NCBI GenBank assembly: GCA_031308135.1
Contig: JAHLJT010000631.1
Location: forward strand, 191,970,955 to 192,034,954
Length of the DNA: 64,000 bases
Reading direction: 5' to 3'
Source: Acheta domesticus
Taxonomy: Eukaryota; Arthropoda; Insecta; Orthoptera; Gryllidae
The position numbers were made by a program, and so were the translations under genes. Within the stretch, counting starts at the first letter, position 1, and the number at the start of each line of letters is the position of its first letter. Shown piece after piece: positions 56,735 to 64,000 of this stretch. Below the pieces are notes generated by a model. That model did no database searches. It saw only the letters and a program-made list of their open reading frames with translations, and was not told where the DNA came from.

Positions 56735-57480
56735 GCAGGATTAATATGTAAATGGAAAATAAGGAAGACGGTTGGGTATATCATGCGAGAGTTCTCACAC
56801 GATTACGCTAGTATATATTTCTCTTTGCACAGTGTGTGTTTCTCCAATAGAACCATTTTTACACATTGAATACATTAATGGATTAATAATTCCATTAAGT
56901 CGTCCTGCAAAATTTTCAGCCGATTCTAAATTAACAGTTGTTGATCTCTTCTTCCTCTGACAAATGATAAGTTTTTCCCCCTTTGTGAATGAATTTAACT
57001 TACCCGACCAGCTTCAACTTTGTAAATTAATAGAAAAATTAAGATTTAAAAAGACACATGTGTGAGAATAATTACGAATGTCATAGTAATTTGCTGTTGA
57101 TCTTATGTTTGGAATTTTTATTAATGGTTTGCGTAATTTTATTGTGTAGTTCTTTTGCTTTTCTAATTGTATTTTTGACAGCTATTAAAAGTTATATTAT
57201 TCTAACATGCTTCATAATTATATTATTATGTATTTCTAAATAAATATTAAGAGTAAGAAGTAATTCACTAAAAATCAAAATTATTTAATGTTTATATGTC
57301 TGTTCATATTATATTGTATTCATTAAATGTTATTCTATTAGGCCCATTTATTGAGAAAAGACTATTATTTATTATATGAAATATATTAATAATTCTTTGT
57401 GCACTTAATATCGCTATAATTTCGAGGATGTTATTTTCCTCATCTTCAGTCTTATATATTCACTATAAAAGACTTTCATT
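56735..57480. other. AT-rich intergenic DNA, no feature seen
   Basis: AT-rich with hydrophobic chance frames; no supported feature. Confidence 0.5.
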
Positions 57481-57600
57481 TCAAAAGTCAAAAAATTTTG
57501 CTTCGTGTGGAGTTGGATAGTCTACTGTAAATACTGAGAATAGTGTTGGTGAAAGAACCGAACCTTGTGAAACCCCTGCAAGAATTGAGTAAAGCAGTGA
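57481..57600 (-). pseudogene. Jockey-type reverse transcriptase fragment (motif B region)
   Basis: On the minus strand from 57600, one frame reads SILAGVSQGSVLSPTLFSVF followed by TVDYPTP and a stop. AGVPQGSVLSPxLF is the invariant motif B region of Jockey/CR1-group reverse transcriptases. Only ~40 codons survive. The wording differs from the element 300-1300 bp downstream (SVLSPTLFSVF versus SSLSPTLFNIY), so it is a separate insertion. Confidence 0.65.
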
Positions 57601-57871
57601 TATAGCGCAGATAACGGTTATGAGCGCAAACAGTACAAAAAATAACTAACCTACTATGATTCACATTAAAATAATTTTTACATCTAATGCAATATCACCC
57701 ACACATACTTACATATCTCTTCCCAATGTAAAATGTTTGTATATTTTCTCTGAGAGCGATATGTTATAGCGTGAATTACTCCAAAAAAGTTTATTCATAG
57801 ATGTGCCCTGGAACGCTTTTGAATGTCAAGCAAGTAACATTCAAGAAATGTACCAACAAAGAAGTTCTGTT

Positions 57872-59060
57872 TTACATTTTTTTTGTTTATTTTTTCTTGC
57901 TTGGCCTGAGGCCCTCAGCAGCCGTGAACGACTGGTACAGTAGTTGATTTTATTTGATACAGCAAATTTGCAAGGTATTTTCTTTTTTCGTGATTATTAC
58001 ATTTTCAGAAGCATTGTATATTATACGGAAAGGCTAATCTCTTCCTGTCTACTTAAGGAGGGTCAAAAACTTCTCTTGCAATTTCCTTTTCAATCGTTTA
58101 CGATGAGGGTTCTGTTTGCCAAGTTTGAAATGGATAGCTGAAGATATTCGAGAAATTTTGTTATAGAATTTTGCGGATAGAAGGGAAAAATATACAGTGA
58201 TAGGTGTGATACCGAGTTCTTGATGGATTTGAGAGTTTGGGATGAACCAGGGTGCATTTGTGATTATTCTTAGGAATTTATTTTGGAATGTTTGGATTTT
58301 CTGAATATTTGTTTTGGATGCTGCGGCCCAGACAGGAGATGCATAACTTAATATAGGTCGTATCATTGTTTGGTAAAGATGAATGGATGTGTGTAGTTGA
58401 AGTGGGGATGATTTTTTGAGTAGGGGATATAACTGATGTGTTCGCTTAGTGGCTAGTGCTATTCTATGTATGATATTGGGTCTCCATGTGAGTCGTCTGT
58501 CGAGTAATACTCCAAGGTATTTTGCCGTGGCGTTCGCAGGAATCCATGGTATGTTATGGTTTTGATAGGTCAGTGTGGGTGGGTCAAGTGGTCTTCGAAG
58601 AGTGAATATTTTCCCTTGGCTCTTGCTTGCGTTTATCTGAATGTGCCATTTCTGTGCCCAATCGGAAAATACAGTGAGATGGTTTTGCAGATCATCTATT
58701 GCTGTTTCTATGTCTCGGTTTGTGGAGTAGATTGCTGTGTCATCTGCAAAAGTGGCAATGGATGTTGATGGTGTGATGGGTACGTCAGCTATGTAGATAT
58801 TGAATAAGGTTGGAGAGAGGCTCGAACCCTGCGGAACTCCTGCTTTGATGGGGGTATGGTGTTGAGAGTGCACCAGGAAGTCGCAATGAAAAAGTGCGTT
58901 CACTAAGAAAATCTTCTATTATGCGTGCGAGATATTGGGGAGTGCCAATGCTCCGGAGTTTGATTATCAGTTCTGGGTGCCATACTGTGTCAAAAGCTTT
59001 TGCGATGTCAAGGAATACTGCAACTGTATGCTTATGATCATGAAAACCTTCGATAAATTT
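57872..59060 (-). mobile_element. 5'-truncated Jockey-type LINE
   Basis: The element carries the C-terminal part of a LINE ORF2 on the minus strand, a ~150-bp 3'UTR below 58049 and an A-rich 3' end near 57872-57895 (complement AAGAAAAAATAAACAAAAAA). It starts abruptly near 59050 within the reverse transcriptase domain, the usual 5' truncation of target-primed retrotransposition. Confidence 0.72.
58049..59050 (-). pseudogene. Jockey-type reverse transcriptase, C-terminal half, one frameshift
   Basis: The upstream part (about 59050-58900) reads VAVFLDIAKAFDTVWHPELI, reverse transcriptase motif A with its catalytic Asp, then RIIEDFLSERTF. A frameshift near 58890 leads into a 284-codon frame with AGVPQGSSLSPTLFNIYI (motif B, residues 21-38) and FADDTA (motif C with two catalytic Asp, residues 52-57). 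KYLGVLLDRRLTW (128-140), RPILSYASPVWA and a Lys/Arg-rich C-terminus follow. The enzyme copies LINE RNA into DNA at the target site. The N-terminal endonuclease is absent and the frame is broken, so this copy is inactive. Confidence 0.85.
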
Positions 59061-59064
59061 TACA

Positions 59065-60470
59065 TTTACTCATCACGTTTCTAACAAAATGGTTACCAAA
59101 GCAACACTATAGTAAAAAGAGTATACTCACTAATAGTTCAAATTTGTTGTCTCATCTAACTCCAAAGAATACAAATTGTTGAACTTAACAATGCTGGTCT
59201 CTTGTACGCGGAAATAAAATGCCCATTATTTATACGGGAATGATTTCTACACAACGCAACAACGTTGCACAAAGGTCTCGATGTAGCTCACACGACTCAT
59301 TAAGAAAAGTAAGACATATCAAAAGAAATTGTATGAACACATTGTAATCAATTATCAATTAACCTGTAGTACAGTAGTCAACATACCTACTGACTTAAGA
59401 GAAAAAAAAATTAGACTTGCGTAACACTAAAAATGTCATGTTATTTATTTCTGTGATTTTTATTATCATTTCCTAATTGTTCAGAATGAAAAAATTGTGA
59501 ATTTGCAAAAGCGAAAATAAAATATGGAAGAGCCCGTAATATTTTAATTAGGATTTCTTTATGTGCGAGTTCTCTAAAAAAATAAGGGATTTACAATATA
59601 AAGGAATTCTTTCGCAATTGGGTTTTGTAGAATCTAGTGCAACATGTCATAATTGTTTCACCATTTGAAAATCTACGTTTCGGACTTTCGTCTTATGTAC
59701 CTTCGATTTTCGCGAAATCTTTACTTCTAGTTCTTCAAACTTAGTTTTACACTAATATAATCAGAGTAAAAGAAGTGAAGAAATAAGTTTCCTTTAAAAA
59801 TAGTTATTGTTATCTTAAAAGTATTAAAGTTTACGGATGATTGGAATATTTTAAGAGTTTTAATTTCGTTTTTTGTATGTCTTAAGTAAAGAAGGAAAGT
59901 TTGGTAAGTATGACAAACGTTTCTCCTTTATTTTACCCTGATTGGAGAGGGTTCCGAAAAAGAGACCCCCATCAATCTGCTATCTTTCATTCACAGGAAG
60001 ATTCAGAATGATCATTTTAGTAGACTCAAAAGAGTATCTTGAGTAATCATTAAATAGTTTAAATACGTATACGAATAAAGGGTTCAGCATTTATAGCTAA
60101 AATTAACTCTCCCTGTTTTGAAAATTTTGCTGTAGGTATTATTCCAAATAGACGTCATATATTTATTAACGTCGTTGGGGTGACATAGGGCAAACACACG
60201 GTTTAAGTTAGTAAACCGAAGTAAACATCGACTTTCGAGAATTAATAAGAAATAACTTTTCTTGAGATAGTACTCTAGTACCCATAGAGTAGTCTTAGTT
60301 CTTTAGCTGTGACTCATTTGCTTCCTTTGTTAGTAACGATTGGCGGTCATTATGAGCGGCCTTTCAACCTTGTGACTGATGCAATGTCACATAATATTAT
60401 ACAGTATTTCGAAAAAGAACAGACAAATATGTTGGTTTGTAGTACATGACTTAATATTATTTGAAAGCTC
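59065..60470. other. AT-rich intergenic DNA, no feature seen
   Basis: No protein-like frame, tandem array or paired termini that I can support. Confidence 0.5.
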
Positions 60471-60478
60471 AATTGAAC

Positions 60479-60668
60479 AAGGGCTATCCCACATTTTTCG
60501 TGAAACTGAATTATTAGTATTAAATAAAACTTCAAACATTATTCTTTTAGTGTAATATGTTATTTAAGACTAGTTTTGACTGTATTTAAAAGTGTACTAA
60601 GTTATATTATGAAAGTTTTAGTAAAACTATCAATATCTCAGAAGTATGTCAATGTGGGATAGCCCCTT
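60479..60668. mobile_element. short TIR element (MITE-like)
   Basis: AAGGGCTATCCCACATTTT at 60479-60497 faces AATGTGGGATAGCCCCTT at 60651-60668, its inverted complement over ~17 bp with one extra base in the G/C-run. The ~150-bp interior is AT-rich and non-coding. Target duplication is unclear (CAA on the left, TTA on the right), so the superfamily is not assigned. Confidence 0.6.
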
Positions 60669-60669
60669 A

Positions 60670-63515
60670 TTTTATTGATTCCTTTAATTTATGTACATAT
60701 GATTTATAATTTGTAATTATGCGCTGTTACGTACATTGTCGTACTCTGCATAACAGTATATTGGCACTACAGTTAGACTACAATCCCTTAAGAGATTTTC
60801 TCAAATATAGGCTCGGGGAAGAGTACGACTCGTAGCATCTACATAGAATACTGCAGACTCGATCGTTTGTGGCCAGTGGAAACTGACTCCAACATACAGA
60901 GAGCATGGACGAGCAGTGACTGGCAGAGTGAAAACTAACCTCTGAAAAACAGATAGTTATGGACACTGAGCGCCTACAGAAAAATGTTCGATAGAAGAGG
61001 GCATTAGATATTACATATCGTAGCCCCACTCTTCCGTTCGTTCACCCTGTTCCTTAACTGAGTTCGAATTCACAGTGTAGTAGCAATTGGCGTGGTCAAC
61101 AGATCGGCACTATACCTACAGCTTCGTTTATAAGACGTTATTATATAAAAAATAATAAAATTATATGTATATAAATGTTCTTATGCTCATGTATAAATCA
61201 TTTCACGAATAAACTGATATTTGAATAAATGAAAAAACGCATTGCTTGCGATACAATGAATAATACGGAATTAATTTCTTATTTAAAAATATGTCATTTG
61301 TGAAGAAAAGTAAGAACAAAATGTGCCTTATATTGATTTCATGCAACATGAATTAAGTGGTGATACTTTTAATGAATGAGACCGGCAGACCTAATTTTAT
61401 TACCGCTCTTTCAAGAATATTTGTGTAAATTTTCCTTTACCCCTACTCTAGAAATATATGTAGGGGAAAGACTCATAATGCTAGCGAAGAAAGTTTCTTT
61501 TGCGGACTCTCAACCAGTGGCGGAATTATTCTTCACAACGATACCACTACTCTGAGAGTTACTTTCTGGAACTGCGTCTCCCGACAGTTAGCGCTCTGGC
61601 AGTTGGAGTTCATCCTCACAAGTGTTCCAATTTACCCGGCGCCCTGCTTTCTTTTCTCGTGTTTCTGTCTAGTTCCCGCTCTCGCATGTTCTTTCTTGTC
61701 TCTTTCTCTCTCCCTCTCTCATTACTCTGTCTTCCGAACCGCATGTCGGCGCTCCACACAGCCTCGACAAAGCTCCCTGTTGCGGTCGCCGCCAGCTGCA
61801 ACGCTTTTCAATTTTCTGCGGGAAATTGCCGTTGTACCGGTGGCGTGTCTCGATTTTATTGGCCATGTTTCTTTCGCTGTGAGCGCCCTCTCTTTTCCTC
61901 ATTTCATTAGTTACCGCGCTACTAGTAACCGCTTATAATTCATCAATCACAGCTTTCCAGTGGTGAAAATGAACGTATATCAAGAAATTGTTCTGATGAC
62001 GTTCCAACTCCACAAGAGAAAAAGAATCGACGGGTAGGAAATGAGAGTCCGTGATATTGCACTGCAGTGTGAGTCATATAAAGTATTGCAGATTCGTAAA
62101 CAATATACCATGTCAACATTGTGCAAAAGTATATTATAGAAGTATTTTTTCTCGTTGTTCAATCTACAACATCCATTTTAAATGTATTTGCGTGAGACTC
62201 TAGAAATAATATTTCCAGTCTGGTATTGTCTGTAATCCGCTCCTTTTGAAAGTATTTATTTCTAAAATCCTTGCAAAATATCTGTCATTTTTCTCTCTTG
62301 TATATTTGATATAATTTTTTTTCATGTATGTTAAGGGTCTATTAATTTGACGTTTGACCGATTTCTACTGCCCATATTGTACGTGATGATTCCTTGTTTT
62401 CACGTTCACTCAGTTCATAGAAACTAGCTTCAACAGGCATTGGAGAGCAAGTCATAGAATACCATAGTTGCCTATAATACTTGCTAGAAGAATCTAATAG
62501 AATAAGTAACACAAGACATAGAAGATAAGTTAATTATAAAATAGATCATGACAAAAATGTCAATAGTGTTGTCTTGGGGGAAAATTTGCGTTTTACTTCG
62601 CATTAACTAACATTTTAACATATGAGGCTTCATTTTGTCTTGATATTTTTTTGTTTTTATTTTATGCCGATTACAACTTGCTAGAACAAATATTATTAAT
62701 CACGAAATTCTTAAAAATCCTTTCTTGTTAGTTACTGTAACCTACACATTTCGTTGACGTTTCATAAGTTCGTGCGAAATTGTCAATTATTTTTCAATTT
62801 TATGTTATTCTGACACAAACATTTATAAATAACTAAGTAAAATTACTTGTATTTATTTATCTTTATCGTATTCTAATTCTTGTGGTCAACTAAATCCATT
62901 TCAGTAGATCAAAATGTATATATAGTTTTTTGTAACTTGTGGCCGCACCGCAGCGACAGCCTTTTCTCTAAATATCCTGAAGGATGGAAATGAAGGCTCC
63001 CGAAGGTTGAAAGTAAACACACACCTTCGTCATTCACTCTCCGTTAGCAGCAGCAAATTTCACAACCTTGCCTCTAGCTACCCAATACTTTCAATTAGAA
63101 CTCACATCATCCAGTAGTCAACATCCACACGCATGAGCATCATTTTGAAATCCAAATGAAATTTTTTTTTTCTAACCTCTCGCGCGTCATTAATATTTAC
63201 ATTGCAGATCTTTAGTTATGTCTATTTCACTTTTATCTTTAGTTTTATTCGAGAATAAATTAAAATATATGAACAATTTTTGATCGTATGTATGGCACAA
63301 CGAAGCTGTATTACGACTGTAGTATCGAATATAATCGGCGTAGTGTTTCTTTGACGCTGCGTGGTACGCTAGGGTCGCTGACCGACACTTCGTCATATCG
63401 CATTTAACACGGAGCTGCGCTTCTGTATGATACTTATACTGTGGTAGTATCGAGTAGGGCTGAGCCAGCAAAACTGTAATAAAATGTTCGAGAAGATCTC
63501 ATCCTGTAGATTGCG
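60670..63515. other. AT-rich intergenic DNA with a pyrimidine-rich patch
   Basis: A C/T-rich stretch lies at about 61630-61735 (TCTCTTTCTCTCTCCCTCTC), where overlapping open frames have no recognised domain. The remainder is AT-rich and featureless to my reading. Confidence 0.45.
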
Positions 63516-63519
63516 GTGT

Positions 63520-63900
63520 AAAGAATGTTTCTTTGATGGCTTTGGCCTCAAAGTTTTTTAAGTTAATTTTAAGTTTAAATGCCATAGAACGCTTTGTTTA
63601 GGAGTTATACATTGATTCAAAAACCCAGATTGTTTGTTGCCGGTTGCATTTGACATGAATATTTAGACTCTTTTTTTCCAACAAATTCTTCATATTTTTA
63701 AAGTCAAAGTGCGATTCGTCACGTCTCCGGGAAAGTCTCTTTTAGAGACCTCTTTTATAAAGATTGGTTGGGTGTGAGAGCCGCAAAAGGTATCTATACC
63801 GCTGAAATAACATAGGGAACGATTATAGCAACATTCCGTAGTAAATTCGACAAATAAATGTTTGTTTACATTTGTATAAAAATGCACCATTCTTATATTC
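63520..63900 (-). repeat. unclassified repeat X, coding-like, copy 2
   Basis: The minus-strand counterpart of 54890-55310. From 63902 the frame reads through DTFCGSHTQPIFIKEVSK and GDVTNRTLTLK to a stop at 63690. Homology then continues in the next frame (NMKNLLEKKSLNIHVKCN), showing a one-base frameshift. Conservation of wording in both halves suggests the ancestor encoded a protein. Family unknown. Confidence 0.5.
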
Positions 63901-64000
63901 AAAACATTAAGGTTTTTCCTTCAGAAATAAATGTGAACTTTCTACTCGACCTTTCTTTATCTTTGATTTGAACTGTAGAGGTTTTATGGCTTGTTAACTT

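Overview
This window looks like a gene-poor stretch of a large arthropod genome, most likely an insect. It is AT-rich intergenic DNA, broken up by sharply bounded GC/CpG-rich patches and by remnants of nearly every eukaryotic transposon class. I see no bacterial features (operons, ribosome binding sites, dense coding) and no complete host protein-coding gene. The transposon mix (Tc1, mariner, piggyBac, hAT-like short elements, Jockey-type LINEs, Penelope-like modules, tRNA-derived SINEs) fits a large, perhaps polyneopteran genome. The order is inference only.

Layout. 1-6 kb: AT-rich DNA, a decayed prefoldin-subunit-5 retrocopy (3.86 kb) and a CpG-rich patch (5.4-5.8 kb). 6-13 kb: a palindromic MITE, a full-length but dead Tc1-like element with matching inverted termini, and a mariner remnant. 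13-17.3 kb: candidate exon sequence, a ~1.2 kb fold-back element, a Jockey-type ORF1 pseudogene, and a short hAT-type element with a perfect 8-bp target duplication. 17.4-21.2 kb: purine-rich and GC-rich DNA, a 15-bp minisatellite with 34 identical tandem copies, and another hAT-like short element. 21.6-26 kb: a piggyBac fragment, a palindrome-rich TIR element and an LTR-like block. 27-32 kb: GC-rich patches, a possible start-codon exon and a second mariner remnant. 35.9-41.2 kb: a 2.6 kb unit present twice in tandem, the copies differing almost only by tiny indels. 41.2-43.9 kb: a GTGGC-type minisatellite, a Penelope-like module with a hammerhead-like core, two facing SINEs, and the second palindromic MITE. 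45-48 kb: a hAT-like TIR element and the best-preserved palindromic MITE. 51-64 kb: an unclassified coding-like repeat in two or three copies, a probable solo LTR with internal minisatellites, Jockey-type reverse transcriptase remnants, and a short TIR element.

Nothing here works together as a pathway; the structure comes from transposition, decay and tandem duplication. The observations most worth following are the three-member palindromic MITE family, the fold-back element, the indel-only tandem duplication (possible assembly artefact), the solo LTR with an 18-bp array, and the unclassified repeat whose peptide is recognisably conserved between copies. All family assignments come from reading motifs by eye; no searches were run.
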